Below, piece after piece: positions 1 through 6,491 of a stretch of 7,955 nucleotides of DNA; the stretch's first letter is position 1, and each line of letters begins with the position of its first letter. Source of the stretch: Yinghuangia elevatio. GTDB taxonomy: Bacteria > Actinomycetota > Actinomycetes > Streptomycetales > Streptomycetaceae. A program made the position numbers and the translations under genes. Location of the stretch: contig NZ_JBEZFP010000228.1 of the NCBI RefSeq assembly GCF_040649515.1, positions 1 through 7,955 of the forward strand, in the 5' to 3' direction. The notes under the pieces were generated by a model that saw only the letters and a program-made list of their open reading frames with translations, was not told where the DNA came from and made no database searches.

Positions 1-85
1 CGGGCAAGGTCCGCAACGCGGCGAGCGTGCGTGCCACGGCCCGCGGGCCCGGCGAGAATTTGAAGACACGACCTAGGGTTGGTTG

Positions 86-1264
86 ATGCGCATCGGAGTG
101 GATCAGCGGCGGGGGCGGCTCGGGCGGCGGCACATGTTGGCCCCCTCGCATCGTGTGGCCGGGGTGGTGGAGATCGCGGACCGGCTGGTCGGGTTGCATG
201 CGACGGACGCCGCGACGGTGGTGTTGTCGGCGCGGGCGCGCTCGGCCGAACGGGCGGGCGTGGTGGACGCGTTGGACCAGGCGTTGTACGAAGACCGCTC
301 GCTCCTGCGGATGCACTGCATGCGGCGCACGCTGTTCGTGGTGCCGGACGACCTCGCCCCCGCATTGCAGGTGTCCACCACGCGCGCGGTCGCCGCGCGG
401 GAGCGGGCGAGTTTCCTGAAGCTGCTGGCGGCGACCGGAACCGGCCGGGACGCCGCCTGGCTGGCGAAGGCCGAGGACGACGCGCTGGCCGCGTTGCGCG
501 GGTTCGGATCGGCGGCCCGCGTCAACGACGTGACCGCCGAGGTGCCCGCCCTCCAGGAGACGGTCACCCTGTCGCCGGGCAAGCCGTACGAGGCGGTGCA
601 GCGGGTCGGGAGTTCGGTGCTGCGGCTCCTCGCGATGGACGGGCGCGTGCGGCGCGGCCGGCCGGTGGGCGGCTGGACGTCGGGGCAGTTCCGCTACGAG
701 CCCGCCGACGCGATGCCCGAACTCGACCCGGACGACGCACGGGCGGAGGTGGTACGCCGCTGGCTCGCGACCTACGGCCCCGCCACCACCGACGACATCA
801 AGTGGTGGACCGGCTGGCCGGTCGGCGACGTACGCCGCGCACTGGCCCGCATCGAGACGGCCGAGGTCGGGGTCGCGGAAGGCCCCGCATGGCTGCTCGC
901 GGATGACGCCGAGGGCGCCGACGGCGGCGCCGGCGTCGACGAACCCTGGGCCGCACTACTGCCCAGCCTGGACCCGGCGACGATGGGGTGGCGGCACCGC
1001 GACTGGTACGTCGACCCCGAGTTGCGCCCCCAGCTCTACGACACCGCGGGCAACGGCGGCCCGACCGTGTGGTGGAACGGCGAGATCGTCGGCGCGTGGG
1101 CGCAGCGTTCCGACGGCGAGATCGTGTGGCGCCTGCTGCTGGACCGGGGCGCCGAAGCCCGCAAGGCGGTCGAGGCGGAGGCGGAGAACCTGCGGACCTG
1201 GCTCGCCGCGAGGAAGTACGTCATCCGCTATGCCACGCCCCTCACCCGGGAGTTGACGGCGTAG
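86..1264 (+). CDS. Winged-helix DNA-binding protein, HTH_42 / AlkZ-like DNA glycosylase superfamily
   Basis: A 392-residue protein of the HTH_42 (winged helix DNA-binding) family, which includes the DNA glycosylases AlkZ and YcaQ that remove alkylated or crosslinked bases. Visible family features are the N-terminal segment L34-V-G-L-H-A-T-D41, the conserved block around R80-R-T-L-F-V-V-P87, a winged-helix segment around residues 229-255 (GPATTDDIKWWTGW) and the C-terminal beta region L291-L-P to about 339 (WWNGEIVGAW). AlkZ proper has Gln-x-Gln at the position of H38-A-T40, so base-excision activity is uncertain; an H-x-T version is, as I recall, common in actinobacterial homologues. I chose ATG 86 over the adjacent TTG at 83 because AGGG at 75-78 lies 7 nt upstream. 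The gene stands alone, converges on the catabolic operon, and shows no link to it. No signal peptide or membrane segment is seen, so it should be cytoplasmic. Family assignment is firm; repair function is inferred. Confidence 0.88.
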   Translation: MRIGVDQRRGRLGRRHMLAPSHRVAGVVEIADRLVGLHATDAATVVLSARARSAERAGVVDALDQALYEDRSLLRMHCMRRTLFVVPDDLAPALQVSTTRAVAARERASFLKLLAATGTGRDAAWLAKAEDDALAALRGFGSAARVNDVTAEVPALQETVTLSPGKPYEAVQRVGSSVLRLLAMDGRVRRGRPVGGWTSGQFRYEPADAMPELDPDDARAEVVRRWLATYGPATTDDIKWWTGWPVGDVRRALARIETAEVGVAEGPAWLLADDAEGADGGAGVDEPWAALLPSLDPATMGWRHRDWYVDPELRPQLYDTAGNGGPTVWWNGEIVGAWAQRSDGEIVWRLLLDRGAEARKAVEAEAENLRTWLAARKYVIRYATPLTRELTA

Positions 1265-1281
1265 AAGCGGTGGAGACGCCT

Positions 1282-1314
1282 GCGGGCCCGCGTCCCCCGA
1301 GGACACGGGCCCGC
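1282..1314. terminator. Bidirectional hairpin terminator between convergent genes
   Basis: A 14-bp inverted repeat (left arm 1282-1295, right arm 1301-1314) has a 5-nt loop and one imperfect pair. It lies between the stop of the HTH_42 gene (1264) and the stop of the RidA gene (1330), which converge here. There is no T tract, as is usual for high-GC actinobacterial terminators. The imperfect pair is C-A in plus-strand RNA but a G-U wobble in minus-strand RNA, so the hairpin should be slightly stronger for the minus-strand operon. It probably ends both transcripts. Confidence 0.72.
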
Positions 1315-1329
1315 GCGCACGCGCTCACC

Positions 1330-1710
1330 TCAGGGGCGGCGGGCCACGACGTCGATCTCGACGAGGATGTTCATCAGGTCGGAGCCGACCGTGGTGCGGA
1401 CCGGGTACGGCTCGCTGAAGTACTCGCGGTACACCGCGTCGTAGCCGGCGAAGTCGCGCTTCAGGTGCTCCAGGTGGGTCGTCACCTTCACGACATGGCT
1501 GAAGTCCAGGCCCGCTTCGGCGAGGACGGCCTTGAGGTTGTCGAGGGTCTGGCGCGTCTGCGTGGCGATGTCGTCGCCGACCGGCTGCCCCGTCTTGGGG
1601 TCGTTGGGTCCCTGGCCCGAGGTGAAGACGAAGTCACCGGTGTCGATGCCCTGGGAGTACGTGCCGCCGGGGGCGGGGGCGTCGGAGCTGCGGAGTTCCT
1701 TGCGGGGCAT
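1330..1710 (-). CDS. RidA (YjgF/YER057c/UK114) family enamine/imine deaminase
   Basis: A 126-residue protein, the usual length for the RidA family of small trimeric cytosolic enzymes that hydrolyse reactive enamine/imine intermediates (such as 2-aminoacrylate) to 2-keto acids and ammonia. The diagnostic arginine is present as R105 in PYPVRTTVG, and the C-terminal family glutamate is E118 in LVEIDVVA. The N-terminal APGGTYSQG and V28-F-T-S-G-Q-G segments are also typical, so an active deaminase is expected rather than one of the Rid groups lacking the arginine. The ATG at 1710 is preceded by GGAAAG (plus-strand 1720-1725) at 9-nt spacing. It is the last gene of the minus-strand operon, 39 nt after the kinase stop, and runs into the hairpin at 1282-1314. 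Next to a PLP dehydratase, its likely job is to clear the enamine/imine that enzyme releases and speed conversion to the keto acid. Family certain, substrate inferred. Confidence 0.95.
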   Translation of the reverse strand: MPRKELRSSDAPAPGGTYSQGIDTGDFVFTSGQGPNDPKTGQPVGDDIATQTRQTLDNLKAVLAEAGLDFSHVVKVTTHLEHLKRDFAGYDAVYREYFSEPYPVRTTVGSDLMNILVEIDVVARRP

Positions 1711-1749
1711 GTGCGTTCGCTTTCCGGAGTGGGTGTTGGAGGGGCAGGC

Positions 1750-2751
1750 TCAGCGGGCGACGGCGTCGTCCGCGTCGAGCAGTTGCAGCAGAGCGAGTTC
1801 GTCGCGGCGCGGCAGGCCTTCCCAGTCGCCGTGCACGGTTACCGCGAAGGCGCCGGACGCCGCCGCGGTCGCCAGGCGCGCCAGGACGTCGGCACCGGCG
1901 AGGAGTTCGGCGAGGTAGCCCGCCGCGAAGGCGTCGCCCGCGCCCACCGGGTCGACCGCGTCGACCTGGTGCACCGGGGCGTCGTACGCGACACCGTCCA
2001 CCACCGCGACCGCGCCGCGCGCGCCGCGCTTGACGACGACCTGCGACGGCCCGAGCGCGGCCAGGGCGTATCCGAGTTCGAGCGGTGAGGCGCCCGGGCC
2101 ACGCGGGTCGCCGAGCACGAGGCGCGCCTCCGCCTCGGTCGCGAACAGCACGTCGCAGCGCTCCACGAGGCCGCGCAGTACCGGCGCCGCGACGGCCGGA
2201 GGCCACAGCGCCTGACGGTAGTTGAGGTCGAGCGACACCGTGACGGCGCCGCCGCGGGACACGAGCGCGGCCTCGACCGTGTCGTACGCCGACTCCGACA
2301 ACGCGGGCGTGATCCCGGTCAGGTGCAGCAGCCGCACCTTGTCCGCCAGCCCGGCCGGCAGGTCGTCCGGGGAAAGCCGCGAACCGGCGCTGCCCGCGCG
2401 GTAGTAGTTGACCTCGGTGGCGGCACTCGTGCGCCGCGCCTTGACCATCAGGCCGGTGGGCGCTGCGGGGTCGACCACGGCGTACGAGACGTCCACGCCC
2501 TCGCCCGCGAGCGTGCCGCGCACCAGGCGTCCGAACTCGTCGTCGCCGACGCGCCCGATCCACGCCGTCCGCACCCCGAGCCGGGTCAGGCCGACGGCGA
2601 CGTTGGACTCCGCGCCGCCGATCGCCACGTCGAGCGAACGCGCGTGCCGCAGCGGGCCGATGCCCGGCGCGCACAGCAGCACCATCGTCTCGCCGAGGGT
2701 CAGGACCTCGGGCGGGCCGCCGCCGAGCGCGTTCATCTGGATCCCGTCCAC
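1750..2751 (-). CDS. PfkB-family sugar kinase, 2-keto-3-deoxygluconate kinase-like
   Basis: A 333-residue ribokinase/PfkB-fold kinase. The N-terminal signature G45-G-A-E-S-N-V-A binds sugar and the C-terminal signature D267-P-V-G-A-G-D-A-F carries the catalytic base D273. It shares many blocks with bacterial 2-keto-3-deoxygluconate (KDG) kinases as I remember them, including the Thermus enzyme: Y116-Y-R-A-G-S-A-G-S, G146-I-T-P-A-L-S, S173-L-D-L-N-Y-R-Q-A-L-W and VVKRGARGA near 238-246. The YYR and NYR arginines (R118, R179) are those that grip the KDG carboxylate in that family, so the predicted reaction is KDG + ATP -> KDPG. I chose GTG 2751 because GAGGGGG (plus-strand 2761-2767) lies 9 nt upstream, overlapping the stop of the previous gene; ATG 2736 is an alternative. 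A longer frame from 2850 would overlap the deaminase gene by 85 bp and adds unconserved sequence. It follows the deaminase by 14 nt, which fits a kinase using the deaminase product. Confidence 0.9.
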   Translation of the reverse strand: MDGIQMNALGGGPPEVLTLGETMVLLCAPGIGPLRHARSLDVAIGGAESNVAVGLTRLGVRTAWIGRVGDDEFGRLVRGTLAGEGVDVSYAVVDPAAPTGLMVKARRTSAATEVNYYRAGSAGSRLSPDDLPAGLADKVRLLHLTGITPALSESAYDTVEAALVSRGGAVTVSLDLNYRQALWPPAVAAPVLRGLVERCDVLFATEAEARLVLGDPRGPGASPLELGYALAALGPSQVVVKRGARGAVAVVDGVAYDAPVHQVDAVDPVGAGDAFAAGYLAELLAGADVLARLATAAASGAFAVTVHGDWEGLPRRDELALLQLLDADDAVAR

Positions 2752-2760
2752 ATCTGGTGT

Positions 2761-2767
2761 CCCCCTC
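2761..2767 (-). promoter_or_regulatory. Ribosome binding site deciding the kinase GTG start
   Basis: GAGGGGG on the minus strand overlaps the TGA stop of the deaminase gene and sits 9 nt before GTG 2751. It supports that start over ATG 2736, which has only a weak CGGGA nearby, and over the far-upstream start at 2850. The overlap with the stop codon suggests translational coupling of deaminase and kinase. Confidence 0.6.
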
Positions 2768-4031
2768 AGAAATAGGTGCGCAGTACGTCGACCACGCGGT
2801 ACTCGTCGTCCACCACCGGGATCACCCGCCACTTGTCGAACGCCGTACACGGGTGCGAGATGCCGAGGCGCACGACCTCGCCCGGGACGAGCGCGGTGCC
2901 GCGGGTTTCGACGTACGCGTGCTGGTCGTCCAGCTTGACCACCGCCGCGTCACCCGCCGGGCGCAACACGCCGTCGGTGCCGCGGACTTCGAGGGGAGTG
3001 GGCAGATCGATGTCGAACGGGACGTCGCGGCGCCCGGCGCCCAGCACGGCCAGGCCCGGTTCGGGCGCCGACAGCACCTGCGCCCAGACCTCCAGCCCGC
3101 CGGCGAGGCGGCCCTCCTCGGGGTGCCGCCGGAACGGCGTGGCGCGGCTGTAGTAGCCGTCGTCATGGGACACGTACGCGCCGCTGCGCAGGATGACCTG
3201 CCGCCGGTCGCGCAACGGGCCGAGGACGTCGACCACCGCGTCGAACCACGCGCTGCCGCCCGCCGAGACGATCGGCAGCCGCCCCTGGGGAACCAGGTCG
3301 GCGACGGCGTCCCCGAGCGCGGCGAGGTCGCGCAGCCAGGCGGAGACGGCCTCGGTGTCGGGCAGTCCGCCTTCGTACCCGGCCGCGCCGACCACGGACA
3401 GGCCCGGTCGGGCGGCGGCCGACCGGGCCAGGTCCGCGGCCTGGGCGACCGAGCGGCAGCCGGTACGCCCGCCCGGTCGGCCCAGCTCCACGACCACGTC
3501 GAGCCGTCCGCCCGGCACCGCGGCCACCGCCTCGGCGGCCGCCCCGACGCCTTCGGGGGAGTCGACGTAGAACACGAACTCCCAGCCCGCCGCCGATTGT
3601 TCCGCGGCCCAGCGCAGCGCCCGGCCGTCCAACAGCTCGTTGGCGAGGAACACGCGCGGCACACCGAACGTGCGTGCGGCCAGGGCCTGATTGGCGGTGG
3701 CGACGGTGATTCCCCACGCGCCCGCCGCCAGTTGGTCCGCGAAGAGCCTCGGAGCCATCGACGTCTTGCCGTGCGGCGCGAACAGCACGCCGTGCCGCCG
3801 CGTGTACGTCGACATCGTCGCGATGTTCGCGGTCAGCACGGACTGCCGTGCGACCATCACCGGGTAGGCGAACGGGCCTGAGAACAGATCGAGTTCGCCA
3901 CCGCGCAGCACCTCTGCGGTGAGTCCGCCCGAGTCGGTGGCCCACAGGCCCTTGTCGAACGGGCCGAAGGATTCGGCGTCTTCCGCCGACGGTCGGCCCA
4001 CCGGCTCGTCGGCCGCGTCGCGGGCGCTCAT
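2766..4031 (-). CDS. Fold-type III PLP amino acid deaminase/dehydratase (D-serine dehydratase / D-threonine aldolase / D-glucosaminate dehydratase-like)
   Basis: A 421-residue protein with an alanine-racemase-type N-terminal barrel and a D-serine-dehydratase-like C-terminal domain. The PLP lysine is K89 in A85-P-H-G-K-T-S-M. The metal site typical of metal-dependent D-serine dehydratases and D-threonine aldolases is visible as H393 and C395 (SHPCTAF), with D369-Q-H-A upstream. Other family blocks are GAWGITVAT (104-112), Y219-E-G-G and S256-A-G-G-S. Such enzymes act on D-configured 2-amino acids; the group marked APHGKT is usually annotated amino acid deaminase and, as I recall, includes relatives of D-glucosaminate dehydratase, which converts 2-amino-2-deoxy-D-gluconate to KDG and ammonia. 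With a KDG-kinase-like gene next, that activity is my preferred inference; D-serine/D-threonine dehydratase or D-threonine aldolase remain possible. It starts at ATG 4031, overlapping the IclR stop in an ATGA quartet, with no strong SD of its own, so translation is probably coupled. Cytoplasmic. Confidence 0.9.
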   Translation of the reverse strand: MSARDAADEPVGRPSAEDAESFGPFDKGLWATDSGGLTAEVLRGGELDLFSGPFAYPVMVARQSVLTANIATMSTYTRRHGVLFAPHGKTSMAPRLFADQLAAGAWGITVATANQALAARTFGVPRVFLANELLDGRALRWAAEQSAAGWEFVFYVDSPEGVGAAAEAVAAVPGGRLDVVVELGRPGGRTGCRSVAQAADLARSAAARPGLSVVGAAGYEGGLPDTEAVSAWLRDLAALGDAVADLVPQGRLPIVSAGGSAWFDAVVDVLGPLRDRRQVILRSGAYVSHDDGYYSRATPFRRHPEEGRLAGGLEVWAQVLSAPEPGLAVLGAGRRDVPFDIDLPTPLEVRGTDGVLRPAGDAAVVKLDDQHAYVETRGTALVPGEVVRLGISHPCTAFDKWRVIPVVDDEYRVVDVLRTYF

Positions 4032-4807
4032 CGCGTGGCCCCCAGCACCTTGGAGACCCGCTGGGCGGCGGCCGCGACCGACGGCCCGAGTTCGCGCACG
4101 CGCGCGGCGGTGATGCGCGAAGTGAGCCCCGACACCGACAAGGCGCCGGTCACGGCGTTGTCGTGGTCGAAGATGGGTGCGGCCACGCAGCGTACCTCCG
4201 GTTCGTTCTCACGGTCGTCGACCGAGTACCCCCGGGCGCGGATGCGGGCGAGTTCGCCGCGCAGCGCCTCGGGGCCGGTCAGCGTGCGGGTGGTGATCGG
4301 CGGCAGCCCGGCGCCGATCACCAGGGACACCACGTCCTCGGGCAGCCAGGCAAGCATCGCCTTCCCGACCGCCGTGCAGTACATAGGCGCGCGGGAGCCG
4401 ATGCGCGAGGCCATCCGGACCTGCGTCTCGTTCTCGACCTTGTCGATGTACACGACGTGCGGGGCGTCCGGCACGCACAGGTGCACGGTGCCGCCCCACT
4501 CGCGCATCAGCCGGTACGCCTCGTCGGACGCGACGCTGCGCAGGTCGAGGCTCGCGAGGTACGCCTGCCCGAGCGCCAGCGCCCCCGGCCCCAGCCGGAA
4601 GTGCCCGGACTCCCGGTCCCGGGCCAGGAGCTGGGTGTCCAGCAGCGGCGTCGCGAGGCGCAGCACCGTGCTCTTGGAGAGGTCCAGCGCCTCGGCGATG
4701 TGGGTGAGCGTCAGGCTGGGGGCGCCGCCGGCCTGGTCGCGCACGTATTCGAGGACGAGCAGCGCGCGCCGCAGCGACGCCGACTGGTTCCGGTCCGTCG
4801 TGGTCAT
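4028..4807 (-). CDS. IclR-family transcriptional regulator
   Basis: A 259-residue protein of normal IclR length. The N-terminal winged HTH (about residues 10-72) includes L34-T-H-I-A-E-A-L-D-L-S-K-S-T-V-L-R, the recognition region; the C-terminal effector-binding domain (about 85-255) contains the typical G142-S-R-A-P-M-Y-C-T-A-V-G-K-A block and CVAAPIFD near 207-214. IclR proteins bind short dyads as dimers or tetramers and respond to small organic acids or pathway intermediates, as repressors or activators. The ATG at 4807 lies 9 nt after the deacylase stop, with AGGGG (plus-strand 4814-4818) at 6-nt spacing. Its stop overlaps the deaminase start by 4 nt. Being second in the operon implies autoregulation, so its targets are probably in the 6365-6600 control region. 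The ligand could be the aldonic acid, glucosaminate or KDG; this is inference from context. The family is certain. Confidence 0.96.
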   Translation of the reverse strand: MTTTDRNQSASLRRALLVLEYVRDQAGGAPSLTLTHIAEALDLSKSTVLRLATPLLDTQLLARDRESGHFRLGPGALALGQAYLASLDLRSVASDEAYRLMREWGGTVHLCVPDAPHVVYIDKVENETQVRMASRIGSRAPMYCTAVGKAMLAWLPEDVVSLVIGAGLPPITTRTLTGPEALRGELARIRARGYSVDDRENEPEVRCVAAPIFDHDNAVTGALSVSGLTSRITAARVRELGPSVAAAAQRVSKVLGATR

Positions 4808-4816
4808 CGTCCGCCC

Positions 4817-6364
4817 CTACCTCGGTCGCAGCGGTCGGCCGGGGGTGCGCCCGGTCAGCTCTCCGCCTGCCAGCACCGGTACGCCCGCCACCAGCACGTC
4901 CGCGATGCCGTCGGCGACCCGCCGGGCGTCGCCGTAGTCGGCGCGGTCGGCCACCGTGCGCGGGTCGACGACCGCGAGGTCGGCGGCCATGCCGGCGCGG
5001 ACCAGGCCGCGGTCGGTCAGGCCGAAGCGGCGGGCCGGATGGGCGGCGAGGTGGACCGCGGCCTGCTCCCAGGTCCAGTCGCCGAGCTCGACGACGTGCC
5101 GGGCCAGCAGCCGGGCGAAGGCGCCCCAGCCGCGCGGGTGCGGGCTGCCGCCGATGTAGATGCCGTCCGAGCCGCCGATGTGGGCGGGGTGGCGCAGCAG
5201 TGCGCGGACGGACTCGTCGGAGTTGGTCGGGGGCTGGTCGAACACCGCGCTCGCCTGGAGGTCCGTGGCGATCAGCAGTTCGGCGCAGAAGGCGGCGGGG
5301 CTTGCCCCGACCTTGCGGGCGGCGTCCGTGAGCCGCATGCCCTCGGACCACGCGAAGTCCTCGGCGGGCACGTGGGCCAGGGTGATGCGCGGCCACAGCT
5401 CCGGGTCTGTCTCGGCGGCGAGCCGGGCTCTCACGCGCGGGTCGGTGAGGGCGTCGCGGGTGCGGTCGAGGTCGGGGTCGTCGAGCTCGCGCGGCAGCGC
5501 CACCATTGCGAGGATGCTGCATCCGCGCAGGTAGGGGTAGGCGTCGAAGGTCAGGTCGATGCCGTCCGCGCGGGCGTCGTCGACCATGGCCACCAGTTCG
5601 GCGGCGGGGCCGTGGTAGTGCGACACGTGGGTGGCCACGCCCGAGGCCCGGGCGACGGCCAGGAGTTCGGTCATCGCCCCGGAAGCCGCCGACTCGTAGC
5701 CGCGCATGTGGGACACGTGCGGCAGGCCGCGCCGGGCGGCGACGCGGGTGAGCGCGGCCAGCTCGGCGGTGTCGGCGTACCGGCCGGGGATGTACTCCAG
5801 GCCGGTCGAGATGCCGCACGCGCCCTCGTCCAGCGCCTGTTCGACCAGGCCGGCCATCACCGCCAGGTCGGCGGCGTCGGCCGCCCGGTCGGTCGGGCCG
5901 AGCGCGCTGTGCCGCACGGTGCCGTGCGGCACGAGGTACGCGGTGTTCAGCGCGGTGGTGCCGGTGTACGTGGCGAGCAGCTCGGCGACCGTGACCGGCC
6001 CGTCCCCGAGCCCGGGGTGGGGGCCGTTGATCGCCGCGAAGTACCGGGTGGCGAAGGCCAGCGCCGCCGCGGTCGCGGGGGCGTACGACAGGCCGTCCTG
6101 GCCGAGCACGAACGTCGTCACGCCCTGCCGCAGCGCCGCCAATTGCACGGCCGGGTCCAGGACCGCGGCGTCGCCGTGCACGTGCGCGTCGACGAAGCCG
6201 GGGGAGACGTACCGGCCCGTGGCGTCGATCTCCGTCGCGGCCCTGGCGCCGGGCAGCGCGCCGACTGCCGCGATGCGCCCGTGGTCCACGGCGACGTCGG
6301 CGCGGAAGGCGGGGGCACCGGTGCCGTCGAGCACCCAGCCGCCGCGCAGCAGCACGTCGTACAC
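4817..6364 (-). CDS. D-aminoacylase-family amidohydrolase (N-acyl-D-amino acid deacylase-like), probable N-acetyl-amino-sugar-acid deacetylase
   Basis: A 515-residue metal-dependent amidohydrolase closely patterned on N-acyl-D-amino acid deacylase, which cleaves N-acyl-D-amino acids to a carboxylate and a free D-amino acid. Visible: G57-F-V-D-A-H-V-H63 (metal HxH), Q80-G-V-T-T, G185-I-S-T-G-L-E-Y-I-P, H219 in SHMR, H249 in VSHYH, Y276-P-Y, S399-D-G (catalytic/metal D400) and H409-P-R-G-W-G. The residue matching the family's metal-ligand cysteine (GNCG) is D90 in G88-Q-D-G, and the lysine of the family SHxK motif is H251, so the active site departs from the classical enzyme. A family C-terminal beta segment with G458-M-A-A-D-L-A-V-V-D closes the protein. 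GTG 6364 is chosen because GGAGG (6371-6375) lies 6 nt upstream and the product then begins YDVLLRGG as relatives do; ATG 6370 abuts the SD with no spacing. It is the first gene of the operon. Context suggests deacetylation of N-acetyl-D-glucosaminate; an ordinary N-acetyl-D-amino acid substrate is possible. Confidence 0.9.
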   Translation of the reverse strand: MYDVLLRGGWVLDGTGAPAFRADVAVDHGRIAAVGALPGARAATEIDATGRYVSPGFVDAHVHGDAAVLDPAVQLAALRQGVTTFVLGQDGLSYAPATAAALAFATRYFAAINGPHPGLGDGPVTVAELLATYTGTTALNTAYLVPHGTVRHSALGPTDRAADAADLAVMAGLVEQALDEGACGISTGLEYIPGRYADTAELAALTRVAARRGLPHVSHMRGYESAASGAMTELLAVARASGVATHVSHYHGPAAELVAMVDDARADGIDLTFDAYPYLRGCSILAMVALPRELDDPDLDRTRDALTDPRVRARLAAETDPELWPRITLAHVPAEDFAWSEGMRLTDAARKVGASPAAFCAELLIATDLQASAVFDQPPTNSDESVRALLRHPAHIGGSDGIYIGGSPHPRGWGAFARLLARHVVELGDWTWEQAAVHLAAHPARRFGLTDRGLVRAGMAADLAVVDPRTVADRADYGDARRVADGIADVLVAGVPVLAGGELTGRTPGRPLRPR

Positions 6365-6370
6365 GCACAT

Positions 6371-6375
6371 CCTCC
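6371..6375 (-). promoter_or_regulatory. Ribosome binding site deciding the deacylase GTG start
   Basis: GGAGG on the minus strand is directly followed by ATGTGCGTG. It is 0 nt from the ATG at 6370 but 6 nt from the GTG at 6364, so the GTG is the better start. Confidence 0.65.
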
Positions 6376-6404
6376 GAAGCGTCCGAGATCCACGCGGACC
6401 CATG

Positions 6405-6420
6405 ATCGGTCTAGACCATT
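6405..6420. promoter_or_regulatory. dre-like operator (DasR / GntR-HutC-type site)
   Basis: The sequence ATCGGTCTAGACCATT contains a perfect 10-bp palindrome, GGTCTAGACC (6408-6417). Against the DasR responsive element consensus as I know it (ACTGGTCTAGACCACT) it matches at 13 of 16 positions, with the whole core intact. DasR is the GntR/HutC-type repressor of GlcNAc and chitin genes in Streptomyces and is released by glucosamine-6-phosphate. The core ends 44 nt upstream of the deacylase start and overlaps its likely -10 region, a repressor position; it is about 190 bp upstream of the binding-protein start. Another HutC-subfamily regulator could use the same core. No GntR gene is in the window. 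Confidence 0.7.
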
Positions 6421-6437
6421 GTGCATGCGTGGAGCAA
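6408..6437 (-). promoter_or_regulatory. Possible promoter of the minus-strand operon
   Basis: On the minus strand TTGCTC (6437-6432) is followed after 18 nt by TAGACC (6413-6408), a rough -35/-10 pair that would place transcription start near 6401, about 37 nt upstream of the deacylase GTG. The -10 lacks the final T, so support is weak. If right, the dre core covers the -10 element. Confidence 0.35.
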
Positions 6438-6491
6438 TGACCAGGGACGTTACGGCCAAGAAAGCGGCGAGTGCCACATACGCAGCATCGA

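Noticed and set aside
1..37. Possible start of a minus-strand gene at GTG 37 running off the window
   Set aside because: Only 12 codons are visible, with no clear SD, so it cannot be told from chance.
38..49. Perfect 12-bp palindrome GGCCCGCGGGCC upstream of the HTH_42 gene
   Set aside because: Made only of G and C in high-GC DNA, with no partner site; chance is sufficient.
2752..2850. N-terminal extension of the kinase reading frame to 2850
   Set aside because: It would overlap the deaminase coding region by 85 bp and adds unconserved R/G-rich residues; a good SD supports GTG 2751.
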